Positions 1 through 8,549 of a stretch of 64,000 nucleotides of DNA are shown in pieces. The position numbers and the translations under genes are program-made. The stretch is from Anaerolineales bacterium (GTDB lineage Bacteria; Chloroflexota; Anaerolineae; Anaerolineales; UBA6663): contig JADZEK010000013.1 in assembly GCA_020850595.1 (NCBI GenBank), forward strand, positions 38,647-102,646. Direction: 5' to 3'. The first letter of the stretch is position 1. The number at the start of each line of letters is the position of its first letter. Under the pieces are notes generated by a model. The model had not been told where the DNA came from and searched no databases. It saw only the letters and a list, made by a program, of their open reading frames with translations.

Positions 1-3000
1 AGCTTCACGGCCAGCAGATAGCTGCGCCGCAGCGCCCCCGGATCGTTGGCGGCCTGGCGCGATAACACCGGGAACAACGCGAATGTGAACAAAGACGGAA
101 TAGTGTTGAAAGCGTCAATGTACTTGTAGCCGGTGCTGTACCAGCCCACCTCCGTTGGCCCGCGCACCGGCTCCAGCAGGGTCACATCCACCTTAAAAAA
201 CAAGGTCGCCAGCAGGTTGTTGAGCATCAGCGGGAAGCTCTCGCGCAGGGCGTGGCGTTGAAAACCCGCGTCGAGCTGCGCCGGGCGGCGCGCCTCCGCG
301 AGCAGCCGCCACGCCAGCGTGCCCAGGATGCTCAGCGTCAGCACGTTCACCGCCACGCTCACGCCCGCCAGCCCCACAAAGCCCAGGCCTGCCACCAGCG
401 CCACCGTGCCCAGGCTCACGCGCGCCAGCGTCGCCACCGTCGCCACGGCCGCCGGGTACTCGGCCCGCTCGAAGGCGCGGAACAGCCCGGCCAGCCCGGT
501 GGCGAGCGTCGCCGGGGCTTGCGCCAGCACCAGCAGCGCAATGGCCCACAGCGTGTCGTTCGTCAGCCGGTCGGGGTGAAGCGCGCCCAGGCCGAACGGC
601 AGCGCGAACGAAGGCAGCCTTTGCCGCGCCAGCAGGAACAGCCCCAGCGCCGGGATCGCCGCCAGCCCCAGCAGCAAGCGCAGCACTGTCGTGTTGAGCA
701 AATACCGACTGGCGTGAGCGCGGTCGCGGGCCACGTCGCGCATCAGCAGCGTGTCGAGGCCGTAGTTGGTCACAATCTCGAACCAGCCGAACACGACGAC
801 CGCGAAGTAATACTTGCCCGCGTCCTCCGGTTCGAGCACACGCAGCATGAACGCGGCGAACACCAGGTCAATCAGCCGGTTGCCCAGGTTGAGCGCGATC
901 GGCGCGAGCGAGTTCTTCGCCACGCGCCGCGCCGTCGAGTCCACCGCCGCCTCGCGGTAGAAATAGCGCCAGGTAAACACCCCTAGCATGAAGACCAGCG
1001 TGACCAAGGCGATGAACGACGTCACCCCGCCCAATTTCACCGAGTCCGGGCTGTATTTGAAGCGCACCGTCCAGTCGCCGGGCGGCAGTTGCACTCCGCG
1101 GAAGTTGCCGTTGACCAGCGTAATGCTTAGCGGGCGCTCGGCTTCCTCGCCCGCGCCGGTCGGGCGGACATACGCCTTCCAGCCGGGAAAGTACGAATCA
1201 GCCAGCACCAGCCATGCCGCCTCGTCCACCGCCGCCGTGACGAGTACCTCGTTGGGCGCGTAGACGATATCCTCCACCGGCGCGGGCCACGCCGGGGCGG
1301 GGGGCACGGGGCCAGCCTCGGCCCCCGGCTGCTCCAGGATGACGTAAGCGCGTGGGTCAATGCCCTGCATGGCCGCGCCGAAGTCGGGCACGGTTAGCGT
1401 CTGCGCCGCGGGCAGCGTGTAGGCCCGCGCCAGCGCGTGCTCATTGCGGTAAATGCGCACCTCGCCGTCGTACACCAGCGTGTACTGCGGGTCGTCAATC
1501 ACGTCCTGCGTCAAGACATACCGCACGTTCAGCATATCGAGCAGCGGCGAGTGCAGCGCTCCCGGCTCGCTCAGCGGCGCGATGCGGTTAAAATCCAGCT
1601 CATACTGGTTCTGGATCAGCTGCATGTAGCGCTTATATTGCTGCGTGAAAATCGAGTCGTAGCCGCGCACGTCGTACAGGTCGAAATACCACCCGGCGTT
1701 GGCGTTAAACGGCTTGGGCTGCGTCTCCCCCGCCGGCGCGGGCGGGTCATACGTGGTGTAGCGCCACAGGCCCGGGTCGGCCTCCCTAAGGAAGCTGACC
1801 GACGGCGGTGTGTAGGTCAGGATGTCCGGGTTAGCGGCCGGGTTGAAACCCCACCCGGCGGCGGCCAGGTCCACCACCAGCAGCGCCACGGCCGCGTAGG
1901 CCCACACTGGCTGCCCGCGCCACTTCCGCGCCCACCGGCTCAGGCGTACCACCAGCCCCGTGCCCATCGCCAGTCCGGCGAACTGCGCCAGCCAGCGCGC
2001 CTCGTAGGAGAAGAACATGCGGCCGTCCGCGAAGGCTCGGCTTGCCAGGGCCAGGTCCTGCACCAGCCGCTTGGTCAGCGCGTCCAATCCCAGCGCGTCG
2101 TAGCCCAGCCGCGCCACGGCCAGCGCCGCCAGCGTGGCCGCGCCGCCCCACACCAGCAGGCCCGCCAGTCCCATTGCCGGCGTCGGATCGGCCCACAGCC
2201 ACAGGGGCCGCAGCCAGGCCGGCCCGCGCCCCGGCGAGCGTCGCTCGGCCTCGACCCACAGCCTTTCTAGTCCAAACGCCGTCAGCACCGCCACGCACAG
2301 TGATAGCGGCCACACCCACCGGAATGGCGAGTGCAGTTGGTTGATCCCCGGCAGCCAAAAGATCAGCGCGTACAGCCGCGTCGGGAAGATAAAGCCCAGC
2401 GCCAGCAGCGCCAGCAGCGTGAAGAACGCCACCGTGCCCAGCCCCGTGCTGCTCCCCTCCCCAGCGCCAGACTCTCCCGGCCTCCGAGTCCCCGGAGCCA
2501 CGCGCCTCCCCCTCCAACTGCCCACGACCTCCTTCAGCCCGCCCCACACCGCCACCGCGCTCAGCACCAGCGGCAGCAGCCCTACGTACGCCCCGCCCTC
2601 CACGAAGTTCTTGATACCCCAATCAATCGTGTCGGTGCGCTGGCCCAGCGCGTTCTGGGTCACGGCCACCCATCCGCCGCTGAATAGGTCGAAATAGCCG
2701 TGGTGCGCCGGGTTGCCGAAGAAGTTGGGCACCAGGAAGTGAACCACCCGCCGCCAGGGGAACGACCAGCCGACGATCTGATCGAACGTCGCCGAGCCGC
2801 TGCGGAAGTTGTGCTGCACCAGTTCGATCAACGGGATGAACTGGATAGCGCCCAACGCCAGGCCCACGCCCACCATCGCCAGCAGCGCCGCCCCCCGTGT
2901 CATCAGCCGCTGCGCGCCTGCGCCGCGCTCCCCCTCCCGCCCGCGCAGCAGCGGCAGCGTCAGCCCGCCCAGCCGCCACCCTGCGTACAGCCCCGCGATC

Positions 3001-3713
3001 AGCAGCGTGTAGTAAAGAATCTCGACATGCCCGGCCAGCACCTGCATGCCCAGCGCCCCCGCGCCGAGCGCCAGCCACGGCACGGTGGCCGGCCGCCCGC
3101 CCAGCGCCCGCTGCTGGCGCACAATCAGGTCTACTGCCAGCAGCACCAGCGGCAGCCAGGCCGCCGCCGCCGTGATCATCGGGAAGACGACGCTGACCAC
3201 CATGAACAGGCTCAACTCATACACGATCGCGCCCACCAGCGCAGCCCAGCGCCGCCGCCCCAGCGCCCGGATAAAAAGGTAGGCGAATAGCCCAGCCAGG
3301 AAGAACTGCGACACCGTGAACACGCCGTAGGCGCGCGGCAGCGGGATGAGGTAATAAATGACCGAGAACGGGTATAGCGCCGAGTGCTGGCCGCCGGCCA
3401 GGAACGGCAGCCCGGCGAACTGGTAGGGGTTCCACAGCGGCAGTTCGCCGGCCTGGAGCGACTCGAGGATGAATTTCTTCCAGGGGTAGTTTTCGAGCAC
3501 CAGGTCGTCCAGCAGCTTGTTGTGCGGGACGATGGGCGCGGCCGCGCCGAACTCGGCGGCGGCGCTGCGCCACGGCTCGATCGCCAGCAGGTTGTCGGCC
3601 GGGAGCAGGGTGCGCCCGCCCAGCGTGACCGGCGCGAACAACGTCAGCGGCAACAGCAGCAGCCCTAGCGCCACGAGCAAGTCGGGCGCCAGGCGGCGGA
3701 CCAGCGGGCGCAT
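1..3713 (-). CDS. YfhO-type GT-C membrane protein fused to Wzx/PST-type flippase (partial)
   Basis: The frame opens at an ATG (3713) and stays open past the left edge, so at least 1,237 residues are seen and the C-terminus is missing. Residues 1 to about 920 look like the YfhO family: an N-terminal membrane segment, a loop with NLLAIEPWR and LPLWNPYQFAGLPF, many membrane segments, and a final segment around residues 900-920 preceded by the family-like ending YSPDSVKLGG. Without a stop the frame continues into KNSLAPIALNLGNRLIDL and GLDTLLMRDVARDR, the typical N-terminus of a polysaccharide (PST/Wzx) flippase, and later GWYSTGYKYIDAFNTIP and FALFPVLSRQA. I followed the codons through the junction (about 880-1080) by hand and found no stop or frameshift. 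It begins 5 bases after a GT2 gene. The likely role, inferred, is to flip a polyprenyl-linked sugar and transfer it to an external acceptor. The alternative is two proteins joined by a lost stop. Confidence 0.8.
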   Translation of the reverse strand, partial: MRPLVRRLAPDLLVALGLLLLPLTLFAPVTLGGRTLLPADNLLAIEPWRSAAAEFGAAAPIVPHNKLLDDLVLENYPWKKFILESLQAGELPLWNPYQFAGLPFLAGGQHSALYPFSVIYYLIPLPRAYGVFTVSQFFLAGLFAYLFIRALGRRRWAALVGAIVYELSLFMVVSVVFPMITAAAAWLPLVLLAVDLIVRQQRALGGRPATVPWLALGAGALGMQVLAGHVEILYYTLLIAGLYAGWRLGGLTLPLLRGREGERGAGAQRLMTRGAALLAMVGVGLALGAIQFIPLIELVQHNFRSGSATFDQIVGWSFPWRRVVHFLVPNFFGNPAHHGYFDLFSGGWVAVTQNALGQRTDTIDWGIKNFVEGGAYVGLLPLVLSAVAVWGGLKEVVGSWRGRRVAPGTRRPGESGAGEGSSTGLGTVAFFTLLALLALGFIFPTRLYALIFWLPGINQLHSPFRWVWPLSLCVAVLTAFGLERLWVEAERRSPGRGPAWLRPLWLWADPTPAMGLAGLLVWGGAATLAALAVARLGYDALGLDALTKRLVQDLALASRAFADGRMFFSYEARWLAQFAGLAMGTGLVVRLSRWARKWRGQPVWAYAAVALLVVDLAAAGWGFNPAANPDILTYTPPSVSFLREADPGLWRYTTYDPPAPAGETQPKPFNANAGWYFDLYDVRGYDSIFTQQYKRYMQLIQNQYELDFNRIAPLSEPGALHSPLLDMLNVRYVLTQDVIDDPQYTLVYDGEVRIYRNEHALARAYTLPAAQTLTVPDFGAAMQGIDPRAYVILEQPGAEAGPVPPAPAWPAPVEDIVYAPNEVLVTAAVDEAAWLVLADSYFPGWKAYVRPTGAGEEAERPLSITLVNGNFRGVQLPPGDWTVRFKYSPDSVKLGGVTSFIALVTLVFMLGVFTWRYFYREAAVDSTARRVAKNSLAPIALNLGNRLIDLVFAAFMLRVLEPEDAGKYYFAVVVFGWFEIVTNYGLDTLLMRDVARDRAHASRYLLNTTVLRLLLGLAAIPALGLFLLARQRLPSFALPFGLGALHPDRLTNDTLWAIALLVLAQAPATLATGLAGLFRAFERAEYPAAVATVATLARVSLGTVALVAGLGFVGLAGVSVAVNVLTLSILGTLAWRLLAEARRPAQLDAGFQRHALRESFPLMLNNLLATLFFKVDVTLLEPVRGPTEVGWYSTGYKYIDAFNTIPSLFTFALFPVLSRQAANDPGALRRSYLLAVK

Positions 3714-3718
3714 GGCGC

Positions 3719-4474
3719 TCAGGCCGTCACCGGCTGCGCGGCGCGGCGCTGCGCGGGCGTCAGCCGGCCGTGGCGCACGGCCACCTCCCACACCCGCCAG
3801 GCCGCCTCCAGCTTCACCGGAATGGTCATCTTCGACCGCCCGATGCGCCGGTCTTCAAAGTAAATCGGCTGCTCCAACACGCGGTATCCCAGGCGCTGGG
3901 CCACATAGGCCATCTCCACCTGGAAGACGTAGCCGTTGGAGTGGATGCGGTCCAGGCCGATGCCCTCCAGCGTGGCCCGCCGCCAGACCTTAAAGCCCGC
4001 TGTAGCGTCTTCGGCGCGGATGCCGAGGATGGCGCGCGCATAGCGGTTCGCCCACAGCGAGAGCGCCACGCGGCCCTTCTCCCAGCGCTCGTCCAACTTG
4101 CCGTCGGCCACGTAGCGCGACCCGACGACCACATCGTACTCCGCCAGCTTTTCGATGAAAGGCGGCAGGTAGCTGGGCGAGTGCGAGAAATCACAGTCCA
4201 TTTGCACGACCACGTCGGCGCCCTCGGCCAGCGCCCGCCGAAACCCGGCCACGTAAGCCGTGCCTAGCCCGCCCTTGCCCGTGCGGTGAATCACGCCTAA
4301 CCGGTCGGGGTAAGCGCCGGCCAGCCGGTCGGCCACAGCCCCCGTTCCGTCGGGCGAGGCATCATCCACCACCAATACGCGCAGGCCCGGCAGCGGCAAG
4401 GCCCACAGCGCCTCAGCCATGTCCGCCAGGTTGTCGGCTTCGTTAAACGTGGGTAAGACGACGATGATTTCCAC
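3719..4474 (-). CDS. GT2 dolichol-phosphate-mannose-synthase-like glycosyltransferase
   Basis: This 251-residue cytosolic or membrane-edge enzyme of the DPM1/GT2 family should transfer a sugar from a nucleotide donor to polyprenyl phosphate. Diagnostic parts are the N-terminal PTFNEADNL, the [10 protein letters not shown] motif, [10 protein letters not shown] (the DXD-type metal site) and the C-terminal GRSKM segment common in this family. There is no membrane anchor domain, as in the short DPM1 class. The GTG at 4474 is chosen because it lies a few residues before the first beta strand; a TTG at 4495 would add seven residues. It lies immediately upstream of the YfhO/flippase fusion with a 5-base gap, so the two are almost certainly co-transcribed and probably work on the same lipid-linked sugar. 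The sugar identity cannot be read from sequence. Confidence 0.88.
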   Translation of the reverse strand: MEIIVVLPTFNEADNLADMAEALWALPLPGLRVLVVDDASPDGTGAVADRLAGAYPDRLGVIHRTGKGGLGTAYVAGFRRALAEGADVVVQMDCDFSHSPSYLPPFIEKLAEYDVVVGSRYVADGKLDERWEKGRVALSLWANRYARAILGIRAEDATAGFKVWRRATLEGIGLDRIHSNGYVFQVEMAYVAQRLGYRVLEQPIYFEDRRIGRSKMTIPVKLEAAWRVWEVAVRHGRLTPAQRRAAQPVTA

Positions 4475-4571
4475 CAGGCTCGCTGTCAGCAGCAAAAAAC
4501 GCGGGGGAGGAGGCCCCCCGGCCCGGCGGTCAGGCGCTGCCCCGCGCCGCGCTGGGGGTGTCGGCGGGCGC

Positions 4572-5204
4572 CTAGGCGACCGGCTGCTTTTGTACGATCA
4601 GCACGCAGGCCTCGTCTCCGCAGCCCACGCACTTAGACTCTTGTACGCGAAATTCGTGCCCGCCCGACAGCCAGCGCAGGCCCTCGGCCAGCAGCCCCGC
4701 CCCGGCATGGCACATGGGCTTGTCGCTCTTGCGGCCCCAGCACACCGGGCAGGGCTTCATGGTGTAGTAGAACTCGGTCGGCGTCTCGCTTACCGTGCTC
4801 TTCTGGTCGCTCACCTGGCTGAAGATCTTCGCCATGGCCGGAATGCCGATTTTCAGCTTCGTGCCCAGCGGCAGCACCTTGAAGGCCAAGTCGCCCGCGC
4901 CCGCCAGCGCCCCAAAGTGGCGCAGGCCCTGCGCGAACGAAGCCCGGCCCGCCCGCAGCGCCAGGCCGCGCCCGCCGCGCGCCCCGTACATCTCCTCCAG
5001 TGCGCCGTTTAGGGCCGAGTAATCTGCGAAGTCAAACTCGCGATTCAGGTTGTTCGGGGGGTAGTTGTCCAGCAGGTGCGGCAGCCCCGCCAGGTTCAGA
5101 ATGGCGTTCAGGCCGTTCTTGCCCATCACCTCTTCCATGGCCTGCAAGTAGATGCGGGCGATGTTATTCGGGTAGAACAGGCCGCTCTTCGCGATGGGCT
5201 CCAC
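4572..5204 (-). CDS. V4R (4-vinyl reductase-like) domain protein
   Basis: This 210-residue soluble protein ends in a V4R domain, the small-molecule/hydrocarbon binding fold related to the TRAPP subunit Bet3 and the bacterial regulator XylR. The cysteine pattern is clear: CPVCWGR around residue 152, then [13 protein letters not shown] and [14 protein letters not shown] at the end, which could bind a metal. The N-terminal half ([20 protein letters not shown]) is the usual helical lead of such proteins. Translation should start at a GTG with AGGAG about six bases upstream. It follows the roadblock/LC7 gene by 23 bases on the same strand, so the pair is probably one transcript. Function is unknown; the pairing suggests regulation of a small GTPase or sensing of a hydrophobic ligand. 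Confidence 0.75.
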   Translation of the reverse strand: MEPIAKSGLFYPNNIARIYLQAMEEVMGKNGLNAILNLAGLPHLLDNYPPNNLNREFDFADYSALNGALEEMYGARGGRGLALRAGRASFAQGLRHFGALAGAGDLAFKVLPLGTKLKIGIPAMAKIFSQVSDQKSTVSETPTEFYYTMKPCPVCWGRKSDKPMCHAGAGLLAEGLRWLSGGHEFRVQESKCVGCGDEACVLIVQKQPVA

Positions 5205-5227
5205 GTTCGCTCCTGCGCCCCAGCGCC

Positions 5228-5599
5228 CTAAACCAGTTTCGCCAGGTCGTCTACAGCGCGGCGCATGTCCAGCAGCACCAGGCCCATCTTGGCGCCCTCG
5301 CGGGCCAGCACCGTCAGCACCGCCTCGCTGCCCAGGCTTTGCAGAATCACAAAGCCCTTTTCCCCTTTGATCTGCACCTCGCTCAAGCCGCCGCGCCCCA
5401 GTTCCGAAGCGATGCGCTCGCCTAGCGACAGCATGGCCGCCGACATGGCCGAAACGCGGTCCTCCTCCACCTCGCGCGGCAGGGCCGTGGCGATGGGCAG
5501 CCCGTCCACGCTGACGATGGCCGACGCTTCGATATCCGGGCTGCTCACCTGCATGTCGCGCAGGCGGTCCACCATGAGTTCGGTGCGAGTTTTGGCCAA
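5228..5599 (-). CDS. Roadblock/LC7 domain protein (MglB-like)
   Basis: The 123-residue protein is essentially one roadblock/LC7 domain: an N-terminal helix, then SAIVSVDGLPIATALP, the central helix with ISAMSAAML-type packing, GFVILQSLG and ending VLLDMRRAVDDLAKLV. Members dimerise and often regulate Ras-like GTPases, as MglB does for MglA; no GTPase gene is visible here. The start is a TTG with GGGAGAG just upstream; an in-frame ATG eight codons later is the alternative. The gene has a good sigma-70-type promoter (TTGACA, 17-base spacer, TAAATT) and leads a two-gene unit with the V4R gene. Confidence 0.85.
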   Translation of the reverse strand: MAKTRTELMVDRLRDMQVSSPDIEASAIVSVDGLPIATALPREVEEDRVSAMSAAMLSLGERIASELGRGGLSEVQIKGEKGFVILQSLGSEAVLTVLAREGAKMGLVLLDMRRAVDDLAKLV

Positions 5600-5656
5600 G
5601 GTAGCTCTCCCTGTGCGCCGGGCGCGGTACTGCTCATTTGGGGGCGGAACGCGGCC

Positions 5657-5685
5657 AATTTAGCACAGGCATATGGGGCTGTCAA
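5657..5685 (-). promoter_or_regulatory. Promoter of the roadblock-V4R operon
   Basis: On the minus strand TTGACA (5685-5680) and TAAATT (5662-5657) are 17 bases apart, with a TG-like extension just before the -10. The predicted transcript begins near 5650, about 50 bases before the TTG start of the roadblock gene. Confidence 0.65.
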
Positions 5686-5803
5686 GCACAGCCCATCCGG
5701 CCCAGCCGCCCAGGTTTGACTCTAACGAACCCCAAACTATCCTCGCGTAGCCTGTCGGCTGGCTGACATCTCCTCGCTCCGGTGCGCTCTCCCGCCCCAG
5801 GGC

Positions 5804-5812
5804 TGGTATAAT
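5804..5812 (+). promoter_or_regulatory. Extended -10 promoter of the DedA gene
   Basis: TGG followed directly by TATAAT gives an extended -10, then CGCG; no good -35 is seen. Transcription should start near 5819, leaving a 25-base leader with AGAGGT before the ATG at 5844. The same GGTATAATCGC context recurs at other genes in the window. Confidence 0.6.
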
Positions 5813-5843
5813 CGCGCCACGCTACGCCCTGAGAGGTATTCTG

Positions 5844-6488
5844 ATGGAGTTTTTGGACCCCCGGCACCTGATCGAGACCTTTGGCTACATCGGCCTGTTT
5901 GTGATTGTCTTCGCCGAGTCGGGCCTATTCTTCGGCTTCTTCCTGCCCGGCGACAGCCTGCTGCTCACAGCCGGGCTGTTCGCCTCCAACGGCGTGCTCG
6001 ATGAGCGTCTCTTGCTGCCCATTGTCTTCGTCGCCGCCGTGCTGGGCGACAACGTGGGCTATTGGTTCGGCCGCAAGACCGGGCCGCCGCTCTTCAAACG
6101 TGAGAAGTCGCTGCTCTTTCGCCCCAAAAACCTGGAGGCCGCCCGCAACTTCTACGAGAAGCACGGCGGCAAGACCATCATCCTGGCCCGCTTCATGCCC
6201 TTCATTCGCACCTTCGCCCCCATCGTGGCGGGTGCGGTAGACATGAACTACCGCAGTTTCATGCTCTACAACCTCGCTGGCGCGTTCCTGTGGGGCATCG
6301 GCGTCACCATGGCCGGCTTTCTGCTGGGCCGCATGTTCGCCCCCGAAGTCCTCGACCGCTACTTCCTGATCATCGTCGTGGTGGTGGTGCTCCTCTCCGT
6401 GCTGCCCACGGCCCTGCACCTCTGGAAGGAAAACGGCCCCAGCCTCCTGGCCCGCCTGCGCGGCCGGCCCGCCCCCGCCGACGACTAA
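5844..6488 (+). CDS. DedA family (VTT/SNARE-associated) membrane protein
   Basis: A 214-residue integral membrane protein of the DedA family, relatives of which move phospholipids such as undecaprenyl phosphate across the membrane. Diagnostic segments are YIGLFVIVFAESGLFFGFF followed by LPGDSLLL, GDNVGYWFG with the conserved Asp and Gly, the linker FYEKHGGKTIILARF, then MPFIRTFAPIVAGA with the conserved FxPxxRxxxxxxAG pattern. A C-terminal membrane span precedes a short charged tail. Length and order are normal for the family. It is transcribed alone from its own promoter, with a GC-rich hairpin after the stop codon. The cargo is not determined by sequence. Confidence 0.9.
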   Translation: MEFLDPRHLIETFGYIGLFVIVFAESGLFFGFFLPGDSLLLTAGLFASNGVLDERLLLPIVFVAAVLGDNVGYWFGRKTGPPLFKREKSLLFRPKNLEAARNFYEKHGGKTIILARFMPFIRTFAPIVAGAVDMNYRSFMLYNLAGAFLWGIGVTMAGFLLGRMFAPEVLDRYFLIIVVVVVLLSVLPTALHLWKENGPSLLARLRGRPAPADD

Positions 6489-6515
6489 GCCTCCCCCTCC
6501 GTCGCTCTATTAACA

Positions 6516-6544
6516 GCCGGGCTGGCAGATCGCCGGCCCGGTTT
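6516..6544. terminator. GC-rich hairpin between convergent genes
   Basis: CCGGGC (6517-6522) can pair with GCCCGG (6536-6541), followed by TTT on the plus strand. It lies between the DedA gene and the convergent cyclophilin gene and could serve as a weak terminator; there is no long T run. Confidence 0.35.
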
Positions 6545-6570
6545 GCCCCAACGCGCAGTCTGCTCGTCGG

Positions 6571-7215
6571 CTATTGTTCGTCAATCACCACGCTGTTAAT
6601 CACATCCCCCTTTTCCAGCGGGTTGGCGTTGGGGTCGCGCAGCGTCAGCTTCTCCACCACTTCCATGCCCGCTACCACTTGCCCAAAGATCGTGTAGCCG
6701 CCGTCCAGCCCCGGCTGCGGCCCGTAGGAGATGAAGAACTGGCTGCCGTTCCGGTCCGCGCCGCTGTTCGCCATGGCGACCACGCCCGCCTTGTCGAACT
6801 TCAGCCCGGCGCTGGTCTCGTTCGGGATGAAGTAGCCCGGCCCGCCGCCGCCCGTGCCGGTCGGGTCGCCTGCCTGGGCCACAAACCCCGACAACACTCG
6901 GTGAAAGGTGACGCCATCGTAATAACCCTGGCGGGCCAGGAAGACGAAATTGTTGACCGTGATCGGCGCGGCCTGCGCCAGCAACTGCATGACGATGTCG
7001 CCCTTGTCGAGCTTGAGCGTGGCAACATACTGCCTGCTGGTGTCAATCAGCATGACCGGCGGCTCGTCCCATTGCAGCGCGCCCGGCGCCTTGGCCTTCG
7101 GCATGAAGATGTTGATCAGCAGCAGCAGGGCGGCGATGACCAGCGCGCCGCCGATGACGTAAACGACCAGGTTCTGAGTGCCGCGCGCGGCGCGGGCTGC
7201 CCTTCGTTTGCTCAT
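6571..7215 (-). CDS. Membrane-anchored cyclophilin-type peptidyl-prolyl isomerase
   Basis: A 214-residue protein with a basic N-terminus and a single membrane span at about residues 17-38, then a cyclophilin domain from about residue 65. Typical cyclophilin segments are present: TVNNFVFLARQGYYDG, VTFHRVLSGFVAQ with the catalytic-type F-H-R, GDPTGTGGGGPGY and SQFFISYG. The domain should lie outside the cytoplasmic membrane and speed proline isomerisation during folding of exported proteins. Its ATG overlaps the stop codon of the upstream DsbA-cyclophilin fusion (ATGA), a sign of translational coupling. The two cyclophilin domains are close relatives, so the pair probably arose by duplication. 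Confidence 0.92.
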   Translation of the reverse strand: MSKRRAARAARGTQNLVVYVIGGALVIAALLLLINIFMPKAKAPGALQWDEPPVMLIDTSRQYVATLKLDKGDIVMQLLAQAAPITVNNFVFLARQGYYDGVTFHRVLSGFVAQAGDPTGTGGGGPGYFIPNETSAGLKFDKAGVVAMANSGADRNGSQFFISYGPQPGLDGGYTIFGQVVAGMEVVEKLTLRDPNANPLEKGDVINSVVIDEQ

Positions 7216-8498
7216 TGTTCCTCGATGGTGACGCGGGTAATGACATCGCCGGGGGGCGCGTCGGCCTCGGCGTTGGGGTCGCGCGGCGTCAGCGCCTCCA
7301 CCACCTCCAGCCCTGCGATGACCTTGCCAAACAACGGATAGCGCCCATTGTATTCGGGCAGCGCCGTCAGACTAATGAAGAACTGGCTGCCGTTGGTGTC
7401 CGGCCCGGTGTTGCTCATGCCCACCCAGCCGGCCGCGTCGTAGCGCAGTTCCGGTACGAACTCATCGGGGATCACATAGCCGGGGCCGCCGTAGCCCGTG
7501 CCGCTCGGGTCGCCGGTTTGCGCCGCGAAGCCCGTAATCACACGGTGAAACGTCACGCCGTCGTACCAGCCCGCCCGCGCCAGGAAGACGAAGTTGTTGA
7601 CCGTCAGCGGCGTCTGCTCCGCGAATAGCTGGATGACGATCTCGCCCTTGGCCGTGTGCAGCGTCGCGGTGTAGGTCTTAAACGGGTCAATCACGTCCGG
7701 CGGCGGGGCCGTGTATTGCCGCGCCTTAAGCCTCTCCAGCCGGATGAGCGTGGACAGGCCGAAGTGGCTCGTCAGCCCTTCATCGGGGAACAGCCCGCCG
7801 TTCCACAATAGAAAGGGCGCGCCTGGCAGCGGGATGTCGCGGGCCGTCTCATACGCGGCCTGCACCCGGGCAGCGGTGGCCGGGTCGTCCAGGTCGGCCT
7901 CGAATTGCCCCGCGTCCAACTCCAACTCGGCGGCGTAGCTCACCAGCGCCGCCCGAAAGCCTTCCACCGTCAGCGTGCTCCACTCGGTCTGGCGTTCAAA
8001 CAACTGGTCGTGCATCTCCCAAAATGCGCCCTGTGCGCCCGCGGCCTCGGCCGCGGCGGCGGCCAGCCGGGCCTTGGGGTGCTGCGGCAGCGGGTAGTGC
8101 CGGAACACCAACCGCAGGTCGGCCGGGAACTCCGCCCGCAGTTGGCGCAGCAGCCCTGCCACGGCCGCGCAATACTCACACTCGAAATCGCTGTACTCGA
8201 TGACCGTCACCGCCGCGTCAGCCGGGCCGACCTGCCAGTCGGCGTCCGACACCGGCGCGAACAGCGATGGTTGCGCCGTGCCCTCCGGCGTGGCGAACAG
8301 GCGGTCCAGCGTTGGGGTGACGGGCGGCTTGGTCGGGTAAGCGGTCGGAATGGGGTTGGAGAGCGTGGGCGGGGCCGCGGTGGGCGGAGTCACGGGCGGC
8401 AGCGTGGCGGTGGGCGTGGCGGCCGGGCCGCAGGCTGCCAGCGCCGCGCACACCCACACCCACACCGCGAATCCCTGCCGCCACAGCGCCCGTCGCAT
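7212..8498 (-). CDS. Lipoprotein: DsbA-like thioredoxin domain fused to cyclophilin PPIase
   Basis: About 428 residues. The N-terminus is a lipoprotein signal with the lipobox LAAC at about residues 20-23, followed by a Pro/Thr-rich spacer of some 50 residues. A DsbA/thioredoxin-like domain follows (about 90-260) with the redox motif CEYC in SDFECEYC and a cis-Pro-type PGAPFLLWNG segment. The C-terminal third is a cyclophilin (TVNNFVFLARAGWYDG, VTFHRVITGF, NGSQFFIS). The protein thus joins disulfide chemistry and proline isomerisation in one extracytoplasmic folding factor, a reading supported by domain content only. I chose the ATG at 8498 because a TGGTAGAAT extended -10 ends only eight bases upstream, placing the transcript start at 8499; an ATG at 8507 would lie inside the promoter. 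Confidence 0.9.
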   Translation of the reverse strand: MRRALWRQGFAVWVWVCAALAACGPAATPTATLPPVTPPTAAPPTLSNPIPTAYPTKPPVTPTLDRLFATPEGTAQPSLFAPVSDADWQVGPADAAVTVIEYSDFECEYCAAVAGLLRQLRAEFPADLRLVFRHYPLPQHPKARLAAAAAEAAGAQGAFWEMHDQLFERQTEWSTLTVEGFRAALVSYAAELELDAGQFEADLDDPATAARVQAAYETARDIPLPGAPFLLWNGGLFPDEGLTSHFGLSTLIRLERLKARQYTAPPPDVIDPFKTYTATLHTAKGEIVIQLFAEQTPLTVNNFVFLARAGWYDGVTFHRVITGFAAQTGDPSGTGYGGPGYVIPDEFVPELRYDAAGWVGMSNTGPDTNGSQFFISLTALPEYNGRYPLFGKVIAGLEVVEALTPRDPNAEADAPPGDVITRVTIEEQ

Positions 8499-8505
8499 GG
8501 GCGGC

Positions 8506-8514
8506 ATTCTACCA
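8506..8514 (-). promoter_or_regulatory. Extended -10 giving a nearly leaderless transcript
   Basis: On the minus strand TGG plus TAGAAT (TAGAAT spans 8511-8506). The predicted start, about 8499, is one base before the ATG at 8498 of the DsbA-cyclophilin gene. Confidence 0.5.
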
Positions 8515-8549
8515 TGCTGGTCCGGCGTGTTTGCCCAGCGCGGCCCCCG

